In this document: positions 1 through 11,700 of the stretch, piece after piece
Layout of the letters: every line of letters starts with the position of its first letter
How positions within the stretch are numbered: the first letter of the stretch is position 1
DNA from: Lethocerus indicus
Lineage: Eukaryota; Arthropoda; Insecta; Hemiptera; Belostomatidae
Length of the DNA: 64,000 nucleotides
Direction: 5' to 3'
Assembly (NCBI GenBank): GCA_019843655.1
Contig: JACDQD010000002.1
Span: forward strand, 12,051,154-12,115,153
Notes under the pieces: generated by a model
What the model saw: only the letters and a program-made list of their open reading frames with translations
What the model was told of the DNA's origin: nothing
The model's database searches: none
Made by a program: the position numbers and the translations under genes

Positions 1-1020
1 GGGACTAAATAAAATAAAATTTCCATCTTTATCCGGCAATTAAATCATCTACCATTAACTCCGAAGGACTCGACCATTTATTTATCGCCCATTATTGTTT
101 CTAAACCTAATAATTACGGTGATGATACATAATAACCTTAAAAAACGTGGTTCACTATTTTTTTTGATTCGTTTATAACATGTCGCATTTATGAATAAAG
201 TTTACGAACGGGATGGCGATAAATGAATGAACGTATCGAACTATATTGAAGTTGTGTCCACTATTTTCGAATAAGTGGAACACGCTGTAACAAAGTTGTT
301 AGGAAGTCTTCTACTATCTCATTTTCTCCCCTCTTGAGCGGCTTAAGTGTTATCCCCGACGCCTTGCATAAGATGAGAAGCCCGAGACCTGTCCAAGGTG
401 GTTCGGTGCTTTTTTTTAATCCAACAACTGAATACTGGCAAGATGCCTTGGAGGATTATACTACATAGCTTTTTTCTGAAACAACCTCCGTAACCTCGTG
501 TAAATATTTTTATATAGGTATAAACAATATTTATAGGTTTAAAAAATTACCGCTATACCGGCTAAACCCAAATGTATTCCAAGAGTAGGAGTATGAGGAT
601 TTTCACGAAGCTTTGTAAAGGCAAACTATATAAATATAATAAAGGTAAATGTTAGGAGTGTCTCGTAGAATTAGGTTTTAATTTTATAAAAAAATTTTTT
701 ACTCGGATAAAATATTATCGTCCCATTGTTGGTACACTTGTCCTTAATGGTACTCTTGGTGATGTATAAATTGAGTGCACTTCTAATAAGGGCACCAAAT
801 AATATTCAATATTTCTCTAACAAAGGGGGCGCTTATATTTGACCCCACATTATCCTGTTTATCAATTATATATTTGAAATAAGGTGGAGTATATATATAA
901 AATAAAATGAGATGACAGATTGAGGTATCTTAAAAGAAATAAAAAATAGTAGTACTGCAACTACGTTTCTTAAGTAGGCCCTAAGATGCGTTATTTTTGA
1001 AGAGGCATTCAAAGGAGATT
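1..1020. other. AT-rich non-coding stretch
   Basis: Mostly A+T with long T and A runs and no open frame worth calling. The only structure I see is an imperfect stem-loop at 254-283. I see no promoter, RNA gene or repeat family here. Confidence 0.6.
254..283. repeat. Imperfect inverted repeat with TTCG loop
   Basis: GTGT, CCACT and ATT on the left pair with AAT, AGTGG and ACAC on the right, giving 12 base pairs with two single-A bulges on the right arm and a TTCG loop. As RNA this would be a UUCG-type tetraloop hairpin, but the stem is AU-rich in its upper part and nothing else suggests a transcript. Confidence 0.5.
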
Positions 1021-1130
1021 TAAGGAACGGTTGACATAAGAGGGGGGAGGGGATGATGTACCTGTGATCCTATTGTTAAAAGCGGATCCTTGTAATCCGA
1101 CTACGGGGGCTCCCGGGGCCCGGCCCTCGC

Positions 1131-1144
1131 TCTGTGTACACAGA
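1131..1144. repeat. Perfect 14-bp palindrome (first of a pair)
   Basis: TCTGTGTACACAGA reads identically on both strands. Its outer arms TCTGT/ACAGA with a 4-base centre are shared with the palindrome that starts 19-20 bp further on. Confidence 0.85.
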
Positions 1145-1149
1145 AAGAA

Positions 1150-1165
1150 TTCTGTAGCTACAGAA
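1150..1165. repeat. Perfect 16-bp palindrome (second of a pair)
   Basis: TTCTGTAGCTACAGAA is a perfect palindrome. It repeats the TCTGT-N4-ACAGA plan of its neighbour at a 20-bp period. Between the two, ACAGAA-AGAA-TTCTGT (1140-1155) forms a third inverted repeat, so four half-sites alternate in orientation within 35 bp. This could be a binding array for a dimeric factor; which factor is unknown. Confidence 0.85.
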
Positions 1166-1500
1166 CAGGCTGAAATACCGCCGCTAATTACGATTTATAC
1201 TCGTCCGGCTCTCCTGTTCTTCACAAAGGGAGATTCCTGAACCGGCATTATGTCCAACAAAGTAATTGTTCCCTTTGGGCCGTTTGTTTTCATTTACCGC
1301 ACGGGGGTCTCGGGGCAGAAATCCTGGTTTTACTGAATTTTCTGAAACGGTTCGTTTGAAGTTTCCACTAGTCCTGAACTGGATATTGGTAAATATTTAA
1401 GCGAGAATTGTGAACTCGCCGACGGATCTTTGCGAATATTTCTAGCAACACTAACCCAATATTACTTTAATTTGCATAATACAGGAGAGAGGATACAGGA

Positions 1501-2001
1501 TTAAAAATAATTGAGGTCTTTACAGTAGCAGGCAGTACTTGAGAGTATTCCTATAGCAGTGGTAAAACTATTGAGTCGGTGATTAAATATCGAAGGATGA
1601 AACATCTTAGCATAAACCTTTTGTTCTGAGAAGGAGAAAAATTCACGGGCGCGTAAGCGAATTTCCACGAACCTCATGGCCTCATAGTCACCGCTAACGG
1701 CGTTTCGTAAATCATAGCGGAAGAATTCACGTTTATATAATGCACGTAGAATGTTAGTAGAGTTCAGCCGGAAAGATAAATTCGCTGGCGATATACAGGG
1801 ATTCCTGATATATAACAGATAAAATTGATCGTTAAAAAGGCCAACGTGTTTGAACTGAATGCCGCGGTGTCCTTTCACCGTAGTCGTACTGCATGGGAAC
1901 GACAGAAGAAGTACAGTCCTACTTCTCCTGGGGAGTAAAATGAATGAGAGCGGTGGCGGGCGGGGGGGGGAGTGGTTTGGTGAAGAAAAAAGCCGACGCA
2001 T
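1501..2001 (-). CDS. Open frame of 166 codons, probably not a gene
   Basis: An ATG-initiated frame on the minus strand with its stop at the left end. The amino-terminal third is rich in Pro, Ser and Arg because it reads through a G-rich plus-strand tract (1955-1972). The carboxy-terminal part is a mixed-composition stretch with no domain I recognise and no convincing signal peptide or membrane segment. In about 42% GC DNA of this length a frame of this size is unusual but possible by chance. No splice sites or neighbours support it. Spurious frame is the preferred reading. Confidence 0.1.
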   Translation of the reverse strand: MRRLFSSPNHSPPRPPPLSFILLPRRSRTVLLLSFPCSTTTVKGHRGIQFKHVGLFNDQFYLLYIRNPCISPANLSFRLNSTNILRALYKREFFRYDLRNAVSGDYEAMRFVEIRLRAREFFSFSEQKVYAKMFHPSIFNHRLNSFTTAIGILSSTACYCKDLNYF

Positions 2002-3400
2002 TAAGTAAATAAATCAATAAAGATGAACTTATCGGGGAGCCCCGAGGGGCGGGGGGTGAAGGGGAAGTCCATATAGGACTTGGGGAGGCCAGTCTTGTCT
2101 TAGGAATTATTTATTCAATCGATTCCTGTTAGGGACACAACATGTGAATCGCCACCGCCGGCGGCGGCAAGAAACGGCCGCGTAAAACGGACGCGGTTCC
2201 AGATTCTTCGGGCTAAAAAGGTGGGTCAACTTGATTCCTCCTTTGAGAGGCCCACGGCGGACAGTAGCGCCAGCCTCACTCCGACTCGCACTTTGACAAC
2301 TTGTTCCTGGTCGCCGTGGACGGAATTGACAATTGAGTCGTATAAAATATGAAAAAAGTATAACTAGGGAGCGTTGAAAAAGAAATAGTAAAAGCTATTT
2401 CCACCGCTGTTGGAGCGATACAGCAGATGCACAGTCGACAGTTTTATTTGATTCACTACGATATGGAACTGTTTGGGAGCACTTAATGTTATTGATTTTG
2501 CTTTATGATTATAAAATTCCTACAATTGCTGTTTAAACTGTTAAACGCCAATTGTTATCGTCCTAAGCGGAAATAACATATATGGACTTGTACAAATGGT
2601 TTATTCATTAATGCTACCTCCATATTTTAATATATTAGATTTACGCTTTGGTCTAGATTTACGATGATCTTTTTTCGGTAAAATATTTTAGCCGACTGGA
2701 AGATGGTGCGACATGGGTAAGTTGTGCCAGCGCTTGATTTGTTGGAAGATTTGGGCGATGGCCGTGTCGATTGCGATAGTACGGGGAGGAGCTGGCGCTG
2801 GAGCTGGAACCAGTCAGGGCGCCGGCGGCCCTAACGCCCATTGTCCCAGTCCCGGTGTAGCCAGCTCAGTGACTGGCCTCAGGAGGAAATTCCGATGAAG
2901 GAATTCATCCGGGAGATGATTTGGCCGGCATTAGAATATCGGGGTGTAGTCGCAGCCTTGTCCTATGCCTCGCCTCGATGCGGCGATTACATCTTTCTCT
3001 TATTCCTATTGTTTAAGAACACCTACGATCATATCGGGAATTACGATACTGAATTAAAATTTAAAATAAAAAAACGAATCCTCCAAATATTAGGCTTCCC
3101 GTATATGAAAACACTTATTAAATTTTTACGTTTACAGTAAATTTAAGATAATTGTTGGGAGAACTCGTCGGTGCTTTGGAATATCTATCTCCGATCTTGT
3201 GATTTTCTGTCTTCACTTGCTCTCATGTGTTACCTATGGCCTATGGATCTGCCCGAGAATTGTGCGAAAAATGGTGCGAAAAATGAGAATGTTGATACTT
3301 ACCAATTTTCTAAAATTCGAGTGATGAAAGATACTATACTCTAAAAGAACAATCGCCATTGATTAGACTTATTGGTCTTCCACTTCGTCATATTTTAATT
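2002..3400. other. GC-rich block then mixed non-coding DNA
   Basis: Positions 2030-2300 are G- and CG-rich and include a near-palindromic GCC/GGC run at 2152-2169. Positions 2745-2840 hold GCTGG/GGAGC-type repeats that open short frames on both strands, which is composition rather than coding. A tandem 12-bp duplication based on GTGCGAAAAATG lies at about 3261-3285. No gene is recognised. Confidence 0.45.
2152..2169. repeat. GCC/GGC near-palindromic run
   Basis: GCCACCGCC followed directly by GGCGGCGGC; the two halves are complementary apart from one position. A short trinucleotide tract with hairpin potential in a CpG-rich setting. Confidence 0.6.
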
Positions 3401-4440
3401 GGACTTTGTATTTTGGCGGAAAAGCTTTCCACTGGTGTGTAGATGTTATTTCTCGATGACAAATTCATATATCTTGGCTGTAAAATCATAATAGGTAATA
3501 TTCACTACGCCTAAACAAACGGTTTACATGTTAAAAGAACTCTGTATAACATTTTTTATACGGGAAATATTAAACAGAAGTGCACATAATAATCGCGTGG
3601 TATGTGCAGCGGAGATGTACGACGATTATCCGGTTGCGATCTGATGTCAATTTCGCGCGGCCATTCGTCAATCTCACAGCTTCCTGACATATTACATGTC
3701 GCCACGATTCGTACGTTCAAAGCCGTGATGACAAAAACAGAATTCATGCAACGATTCAAATTCAATGTGCCATTTTCAAACGATACTGGATATACTTTAA
3801 AAAACATAAATGTTCAATCATTGTCGTTCCCACGACAAAAAAGGACATTTTGATGCATTTTCCAAGCTCACTGTCATAACACTTAGGCTAGTGCTCATCT
3901 TTAGGTTGATCTCTGGCACGTCTTATTTTAATCGTCCCGCTGGTATTTATTACGTCGAAAAACCACAGCGAAAAAACACGATGAGGAAATATGCGGCGTA
4001 GTTTATCCAGGTGTTTTGCCTGTACTGAAATATCAGAAGATTGATGATTCACGAATTCACACGTAACCAGTGACTGGGCTTCCTGACCTCTCCATTGGCC
4101 ACATGTTTTCTGAACCGCAACGCAAAGAACATTAGGTATAGGTGACCCTCAATCGACTCTCAACCCTGTCACTTCCCCAAGCGCCTTATAACAAACACTC
4201 TGTTTCCATCCGCCGGAAATAATTGACTTGAACGACTATCGAGCTATCCGATACTGTTTTCAAGTTACCCGTTATGGTCAAGATTGGTTGGAAACAGTAT
4301 TCGCGGCAATACATTAAGTTAAGCGAAATATCATTGCCCCTATTACGCCTATTTGGATTGTTCGCTAGACTGCACTGTTAGTATCGAGAACGCCGTGCTT
4401 GATAGTTCGCATACATGATTTTCGTGCGCTGGGTGAAAAA
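3401..4440. other. Mixed non-coding DNA with inverted repeat
   Basis: A CG-containing segment at 3590-3860 is open on both strands for about 83 codons, as expected of stop-poor sequence and not of a gene. It ends in the inverted repeat at 3821-3838. The rest shows no recognisable feature. Confidence 0.45.
3821..3838. repeat. Inverted repeat enclosing a Su(H)-like site
   Basis: TTGTCGT and ACGACAA are perfect 7-bp arms around a TCCC centre. The middle reads TTCCCACG, the complement of CGTGGGAA, the known consensus for the Notch effector Su(H)/CSL. A binding role is inferred from this match only. Confidence 0.5.
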
Positions 4441-4711
4441 TGGCTTACAACTCATTTAAAAGCTAATTTCAAATGTGATATCCATTTTCCTTTCGATTGA
4501 ACAAAAACTGAATAGCGGGACATTTTGAAAGAGGGTAGATACCCGTGGACGCTGACATATACATAGGGGAGGAAAGCCAGAGAGGGGCATGAGCAGGGGT
4601 AGTAGTAGAAGGGGGAGGGTCCGGGGGCAGACAATGAGCTGCGTGTCCTCATTGGCTCGAATTTCACCCCCCCGGTTCGGGCGTGGGTTGTTTGCCATGT
4701 GTGTCCCTCTC

Positions 4712-4731
4712 CTCTCTCTCTCTCTCTCTCT
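4712..4731. repeat. CT (GA) microsatellite
   Basis: An uninterrupted CT run of about 20 bp, directly followed after 12 bp by a TATG run. The complementary GA strand would offer GAGA-factor-type sites. Confidence 0.95.
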
Positions 4732-4742
4732 TTCGGCCTCCC

Positions 4743-4760
4743 TATGTATGTATGTATGTA
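4743..4760. repeat. TATG tetranucleotide repeat
   Basis: Four and a half copies of TATG in a row. Confidence 0.95.
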
Positions 4761-4831
4761 TACCGCAAACCGTCAATGCGGCTCCCTCTTTTACTAGTAC
4801 CGCTTTGTCGAGTGGGTCCGGCCCCTGCAAC

Positions 4832-4851
4832 GGTACAACACGTGTTGTACC
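4832..4851. repeat. Perfect 20-bp palindrome centred on CACGTG
   Basis: Left arm GGTACAACAC and right arm GTGTTGTACC are exact reverse complements with no spacer. The centre is a canonical CACGTG E-box, the class bound by bHLH-PAS and Myc/Max dimers. About 0.06 such spacerless 20-bp palindromes are expected by chance in 64 kb. Confidence 0.9.
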
Positions 4852-5050
4852 CCGCCTCCGCTCTCGCAAATATCTTGCCTGGCAGCTTGTCTCCAGTTAC
4901 GCAACCTTACCTTTTTCCCGTTCGAAATTTACCTAATTTTACCTGCCGCGGTTTTGAGCACACCGCGGGCCCCAGAATTCCATTATTGGGGCCAGGTTTC
5001 CCTACTTGAGGCTACGACAAGAAGCGTAAAATATTCGACATTATAGAAAA

Positions 5051-6030
5051 ATAATGAAAAAAAATGGTGAGAGAATGATTATTTCAAGATGAAATCAGAA
5101 ATTATAAGTAGAAGAAAAATTTCAATTTCAGAATTTCATTTGAAATCATCAGGAGTTTCACATCGGTTAAGCGGAGTACCTGTTATCCTTAAATCGTTGT
5201 TAGAACTGACAGCTGGAGTTAAACAAATGGTAATTATCACACTTCTAAAGACGCAAAGCCTGTTCTTAGAATTTCGCTTTACTTTTCCTGTTCGAAAACC
5301 AGATTGGCTGCGAAGTGTAGCTTCAAGTCGTGGTCATGACTCTAATTTCCACTTACAATGACTGCAGCACTGGGGAGCCCTACGTGTGTAATTTGGGCCC
5401 ACATTTTAGGGGAGAGCAGACGGAATTCTCTAACATTAGGCGGGCACGTGCCGTTTTAAACTATCGGTTTCTATAAAAAAAAAACAACACCCGGTCGGCT
5501 TATATTCGTTAATTCGCCATCTGCTCAATTACACCTGAACGTGAGGTATGACAATTGAGGCCTTAACCTTGCCTGCAGTTGAACGGTAAGTGCCGAACCC
5601 ATTAATAAACTCAGCTCTTGAGAGTGGATTAGGGAATTCCTGGATAATACCATTCTATCGTCCGACAAATACAGATATTGAAACAGGAATGCCACCAGTT
5701 CTTTAATGACTAACATCATAAAAGTGAAAGTTTTTTTTTATATATTTTTGTTAATTGCACTCTCCTCTTTTCAATACGTACATAATGTAGCCTGAATCAA
5801 TTGAATAATTATTTTCATATAATTATCAATACGCAGCAAAATTATTATTCTTATTGGTATACTGGAAATATGGTATTGTTAAGGTATTGTTGAGGTCTTC
5901 TAATTAATTTACTATTTATTATTTATACGGTATTAACGTAATTACACAGTTCAGGTCAAATTGTATGCATAATTGATGTAAATTATAAAATAATTGCTTA
6001 AAGATATTTTTCTGGGGTAGGTGGATGAGG
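5051..6030. other. AT-rich non-coding DNA
   Basis: AT-rich with short open frames only. A 10-bp palindrome GGCACGTGCC with an E-box core lies at 5443-5452, and a kappaB-like GGGAATTCC near 5632. Single sites like these are expected by chance. Confidence 0.5.
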
Positions 6031-6770
6031 TAGGACTTGAAATATAATGGCTGGGGCGATTTCTAGTCTCCATTAGCCCAATTGGTTTCAACCGGTTTCG
6101 TCCTCTCGTCGACGTCCGTAGGATTCCGATAGCGAAGGATGAGACGGTCAGGGCGCTACGTCGAATCAAACAACGTGCTAACGAAGTATTTAGAACCGCA
6201 TTACTAAGAAAAAGGGTCACAAACGCCCCGTTCTAATAGTTCGAGCCCTTTCTAATAATTAAAAAAACGACGCGGGGAATTCAACAGTTTTCACCGGCGT
6301 AGCGATAATTCAACCGGCGAGAGTGAACTCCTCCACCTGGCCACAAAAACAATGCGACCTTTCACCTTGACACAAAGGCCCACATTCATCCGACGCTAGG
6401 GAGGGCACGCGCCATGCTCCTTTCATTGAATAGGAAAACCCACGATAAAAAAATATATAATTTTGTACAAAAGAAAATTTCTTGTTGCTGTAAATTGGGT
6501 GACAAAATAAGGGGATTTGAACCCAAATCTGGAGAAAAGAAAAATCTTGCCAAGAATTCATTTTCACGTCCTTCGTGAATGAAAATATTATTTTGGTAAC
6601 GATACCACCAGTAAATTATTTTAATTAGCTCCCTTCAGTCCGATATTGTAAGGCGGCACCCTTGAAAAAAACACTAGTAAGCGTTATTATTTTGGAGGGT
6701 CACGTTTAGCGTTGGGAAATGGGGGGGGGTGGTCCCACAATCGTTTTCGCAATTTTCAAAAGTCAAAACG
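6031..6770. other. Mixed non-coding DNA
   Basis: Positions 6040-6240 are stop-poor and CG-containing on the minus strand but show no recognisable protein. The remainder is AT-rich. A run of nine G lies at 6721-6729. Confidence 0.45.
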
Positions 6771-6776
6771 GTGGCA

Positions 6777-6953
6777 CCATCTTGGAATGGTAAAATTTTG
6801 GTGACACCGTAAGAACAATGGGCTACGGTCGCCTTGACACGGAGGCACAAATTCGCCGTCAGCCGCAGGTTTCGCCCGGCCTGACGTTACTGACATTGGT
6901 GACAGTGTGTGTAAGACGCAATAGAGAGCGAGAGAGAGGAGAGAGAGAGAGAG
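6777..6953. promoter_or_regulatory. CCATCTT word plus GAGA tract
   Basis: CCATCTTGG at 6777-6785 matches the Pho/YY1 core, and a GA-rich tract runs from 6923 to 6953, about 137 bp away. Known Polycomb response elements combine such motifs. Here the claim rests on two short motifs, so it is tentative. Confidence 0.2.
6923..6953. repeat. GA microsatellite, interrupted
   Basis: GA repeats with two interruptions over about 31 bp. Confidence 0.9.
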
Positions 6954-9400
6954 TGTCCATCACGTGGTACTGTGGGAAGTGGCAATTTGGCGCCTCCTCC
7001 ACCATTTGGACCCATTGGTGAATCTTTCACTCGTTTACGCAAACTGCACAGTAAGAATATCCGAATCTAGAATATTATGCACTTATATTTTGACTTAGGG
7101 CAATTAAACTTGTTTAAATGAATTGCCTATTTATTTATAGTAATTTTTTAATAAAAATAATGAGGAGTGTTTCGATAAATAATGAATTCGTAACTGAAAC
7201 TTCAATGTCCAACTCATACAGTATTGCCCATATGAGATAATAAACCCTATCCCGATCGCGGTGTCATGTGTGAACCTACTTCATGATGGTGGCGTATTTG
7301 AATTGGTGGAAAGTTGGCCCCCTAGGGAAGGGCAGGGAGGGCGGTTGAGGGCGCTCTCTTGGATATCTGTTGGTCAGTGGAGCGTAACTGGGGGAAGACG
7401 CGGTGGCAGCCAATGCGATCTGGATCACGTTTTCTCTGCAGGTCCCCCGCTGTAGCCAATCTGTAATTGAACCTCGCCAGTGGGCTGTTCCACCTACGCA
7501 CGGCCTCCCTTCCTCCTCCTACTCCAACGGCTTCCTTCGCTCCCGATTTCCCCCCAAATACACACCGATGCTGAATTCTCGAAAACTAGGGGCGTCAATT
7601 TTAATTCTCGGCCTGGAAATGTACTTGTAGATATTTGGTTTTCATGTCGACAGCTAGTAAATTCTTAAAACGTTGTTAAAACGAAGGCTGGGAAGCCTAA
7701 ACCATAAAAGCACAAACAGGCGAGTGGAGGCGGAAAACCGCCAATGTGATGAGAAACAAATCTTCTACGTTTTAACTAGATGCCATAAATTAGTTATCGC
7801 TGGTGGAGACAGAAAAACACAGGAACAATGGTATTCCAAACCCTCGCAGACCAACAAACGGGCATTCCAAATGACTTCCTACAGTATTTATACCGACTCG
7901 TATTTATTATATGAAATTAATAGAATGATTAGCATTTTAAATTATTTGAATTTTCATTTCCGACACATGCAATATCGTCATTCATTATTAGGTAGTTCGT
8001 CGAGTTCACCTTTCTAAAGAAAGAAACTAAATATTAAAAAAAAGTACTCGTAAGCTATAATTAATGGATCCCGCTAACGACCGCACAACCGGTCTTATTA
8101 CTATTGTTATTTACGGCGCCCATTGCCCCGTACGAAAAATTTAGCATTCAATTTCAAAATAAGTCAATAAGTGCGCAAGGAATAAGTCGTCCCGGAGCCG
8201 TGAGGCGAAAAAACACCCGTCGTTGATGTATGCACATTTATATATATATATTTTCTTCGGAAAAAACCTATTCGCTTCCCGGCGAGATGGTCCACATGTT
8301 AAAACTTATTAAAATTATCGCTCCGAGCTATCTATGCACATAATAATTTCGGTTCGGGTTTTTAATTTTTTCTTTCTTTTTTAATTGAGTTCTGTGTAAT
8401 CTCACACCGGCTGAGAAGTGACGGCGGGGAGGACCGTTTTCCGGTATTTTTTTGGAAACGGGAACTGGGCTAACGATTCGAACGATGGCCCCCCCTGTCC
8501 TAACTGTACGCCGACCCAAATAACCTTCGGATACTCCCAAATATTGTTATCTCGTCGGTTTTGCCCGACGATCTCGAATGCGGAAAAAAGTTTCTAATCG
8601 GAAATATAGTTAAGTTACCTAAGTTGTTCTATGTTAAGCTTTAACAGTAATTGCTTTCGTGATTATCTCTCCCCATTCACCGATTTCATCCCGAGACCGG
8701 TTTCGGCTACTCGCCACCGTCTCTTGGACGTACAGACAACATTGAATTTACACAAATCGCAATTGACAACATTTCAGTGTTCGAGTGCTAATTACTGTCC
8801 CATTCAATGAGTTCCTTCCAATTTACATGGAACTCCTTTTAAAGCCAAGGCTATTCTTACGCGTACTGAAGTGACGCACGGTCGCACTCGAAAAAATTCG
8901 AGAATTCATTAACCTTTGTTTCTTCAGGAACAAAATACCGGCAACAATAACTCTACACATTTTTTTCGTACTGCCCAAACGGATGTTTCTATCTTACACA
9001 AAGGCTGAGTGCGTGGAATGCGCCGCGGAACTTCTTATCCGTTTGTTCAGTTGCCCGCTTCTTTTTTCCGAGCTATTTTCTAATTAAATGTGAAATTAGC
9101 TTCATGACTAGATTCAGAATAAATAGAGATTAAACATAAATGTATTTTTTCGTTCCGGTTCGTCTAAATCGCTGAAGATAAGCTACGGTGTCGTAATGTT
9201 CCTCGATGACAGTATTTAGTACGTCGTGGTGTAATTTCAACCATTCTTCACGATCCACCGAACGTTAAAGATCCATCATAATTTATCTAGACAATGAGTT
9301 GTCGAATATTTTTCCCTGCACAGACTTTTAATAGTAATCTTTGAATTCTATAGGTCCATTATACGGCGGAATATATTGAAGAATGATGTTTCATTGGCTC
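6954..9400. other. Mixed non-coding DNA
   Basis: A GC-rich stretch at 7255-7560 carries overlapping short frames and an acceptor-like TTTTCTCTGCAG just before 7443, without a credible exon. The rest to 9400 is AT-rich, with a TA run near 8240-8250. No gene or RNA recognised. Confidence 0.45.
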
Positions 9401-10330
9401 AACGATGCGACAATAAATAGTATATCTAAATAGGTGATAAAAGCGCCCGCCGCGACAACGTATCTTCAATGTCGCGCAACAATTCTATATCATGAAATGG
9501 TGAATTGTAACAGTGATGGACATACATGTTACGCTCGAGGTAGTACACGACCGAATCAGTTTGCGCATACAGGAGATGGCATGAGACGATGTTGGGCAAG
9601 TGTGAGACTGGAAGAAGACCGTAGGGAAGAAGAGGAGGAGGCGGAGGAGGCTGTTTATGCCGGAACCGGGCCGGTTATTTAAACATTTTTCGGCGGGCAA
9701 AAACGTAAAACGGGGGAGTCGGGCGAAGTCTCCTGCGGAGGGCTGTGTCCAGTGTGGGAGCCCGCGCTCCAGCTCCGGGACCAATTACGATTTTAAACTA
9801 TGAATGGGACGGTTTTCACGGGAGGGGGATTCGTCCCGCGGCCCGTCGCAGAAAATACGGTACATAATGGCGGAGGGGGCCACCGGCTAGCCGGGGCCCG
9901 TCTAGAAAGCGGGTGGTGCTGCTGGCGGTGGTGGTGGTGGTGGTGGCGGTCCCACAATGGGCCACAGCTGAATGAACGACGCGGACAATTTCAGATTATT
10001 TCCACAGTTTTTACGGAGAGTCCGGGGGTAATGACTGCGTGAAATTCCACGCTCCTCCGCCCGAGCTCCGCTCACCGGCCGTCCGGCGGCCATCCGCCAC
10101 CGAGCGAGAGCCTCCCCGTTCACTGACACTCCGATATCAACCGTATAATACATTCTACTGGAACGGCTTAAAGAAGAAAGAAGAAAAAAGCGAACGTCCG
10201 ACTGAAATTCTTCGACGGACGGTAGTGCGCACAACATTGTTCGTTTTTCTCCAATCGCTTGATTGGAGTGGCCCTGCCCGATATATCCACCAGTCAGGCC
10301 CCAATAAATCAATCCTCGTTTAAAACCAAC
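9401..10330. other. CpG-rich block with purine and GGT repeats
   Basis: One of the strongest CpG-rich blocks. It contains a GAA/GAG/GGA purine tract (9626-9650) and a (GGT)6 run. Frames on both strands owe their length to the high GC and encode poly-Glu, poly-Trp or poly-Pro from the repeats. A CpG-rich regulatory element or distant promoter is possible, but no TATA box or initiator pair stands out. Confidence 0.4.
9927..9946. repeat. (GGT)6 trinucleotide repeat
   Basis: Six GGT units plus GG, flanked by GCT and GGC triplets. Confidence 0.9.
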
Positions 10331-11090
10331 AATAGTATGTATTAGTTTACAACAATACTATGCCTACCAATTCCAATGGATTCCATTGTTTACGGAGTAT
10401 TTCAGGTTGCTCACATCACAACAACTATTTTGTCTCACGTATTTTGAAAGTAATAAAATAAAGTAATTAATTTTCGGCGCTTGTCTGCATATTGCTAATG
10501 TCGTCGGTCGAAGGAACAAACTTGTTTTACAAGTCGTACGTCGAATCTATTATTGGATTCCTCTAAAATAACGGTGGATTCTGGAAAGTCTTTGGGTGCT
10601 TAGGTCATCACCTTTGGCAAACCGTCCAGTCATATATTTTCGTACTCTTCGGAACGTTTATATAGTTCTACATATTAAGCTCTTTATCTCCGATTGTCCG
10701 CACGTTCCATGAATTAAGCATAAATTACGTTACTGATTTGTTTTCCATATTTCTCGGTGTTCCAATTTCACTTTTCATCCAATTATATTCCTGTGCAGCG
10801 CAGATCTATCCGTGCAGGACTAACGCCTGCTATTATCTTCTCTGAGTTTCTGGGTTCAAATAACGAGGTTAATCAATACCAACTCTTCGAGCCGTCCGGC
10901 CACAGCCGCCTTGCAATTTTCCGACGTTTTGTAACATTCGTAACCGTGGTAACGGCCAAACTGGTATGAAAAATAATTGTCAGCGATTAAACAAGTACCT
11001 CAAATGCGGTTTTGTCATTTTCCGAAAGAAAAACCATAAAGCATAAATACAGATACGGAGTATGCGTGAGTATTTGTTAAAATGAAATGA
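10331..11090. other. AT-rich non-coding DNA
   Basis: AT-rich sequence without repeats, RNA genes or credible exons that I can see. Confidence 0.5.
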
Positions 11091-11700
11091 AAAAATTACG
11101 TCGGCTACGGCTCACCGGTGTAGGCTACAATAGAGGTGAAGAATGAGACAGTGGTGAATGAAACGAGCGCTGAACTGGGACTCGTATAAATTGAAACTAT
11201 TCCGATTGGCTCGACGTGTACGTAGGGCTTCTAATGACACGATAGGGGAAACAACATAATCGAGTGCGCGTAAACGGGCCCAGCACGTGATAAATCGGAA
11301 AGCACCGGTCGGGCTTGTTCTGCAAGAGCGGCAACAACTCAAGTCCCTTGTTTAATCCGGGTTTTATTGATTGCAGTTAAGACTAGAAAGGAATTAGTAG
11401 CGGCCGGGGTGGCGGGTGACCGAGCGGGATGTTCACCTGCCTCCCTCCTCCTCTCCAACTAATTTGATACTCCTGTACCATTTAGAAATAGCTTGTACGG
11501 CCGGCGGGATTCCTCCTTTTTTCCTATAATTTTTCTCTATCCCCCTTCGGCCTTCCAGAAACACGTTTTCCGACGTCCCTAATAAATGGCCGGACCGTAG
11601 CACTCGAACGGGCTCCTTCTGCTGGCAACCATGTTTAACTCCCCATTATAATAGACCGGTCCTGTACCGCTCTATCCAGGTTAAACGGCGGAATAATTAA
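11091..11700. other. CpG-containing blocks
   Basis: Positions 11095-11345 are stop-poor on the minus strand (76 codons, no recognised domain). Positions 11400-11690 are GC-rich with pyrimidine-rich runs and poly-T. Composition resembles the other putative regulatory blocks. Confidence 0.35.

Larger units (their letters stand above)
1021..1500. other. CpG-containing block with palindrome pair
   Basis: GC-rich core (about 1100-1320) with CG words beside homeodomain-type cores such as CTAATTACG. It contains the two palindromes at 1131-1165. No coding frame or splice pattern is evident. A regulatory role is inferred only from composition and motif density. Confidence 0.35.
4441..5050. other. GC-rich block with microsatellites and palindrome
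   Basis: Pyrimidine-rich and CG-rich DNA containing a CT tract, a TATG tract, a 20-bp palindrome and a CCGCGGT/ACCGCGG inverted repeat at 4946-4968. Several overlapping frames on both strands owe their length to these repeats and are not called as genes. Confidence 0.45.

Noticed and set aside
435..444. 10-base match to the miR-31 seed region
   Set aside because: No further match and no precursor fold.
4456..4869. 137-codon minus-strand frame through the CT tract
   Set aside because: Length results from the repeat and high GC; another frame on the opposite strand is equally long.
9902..10312. 136-codon minus-strand frame with poly-Pro end
   Set aside because: The poly-Pro is the GGT repeat read backwards; no domain otherwise.
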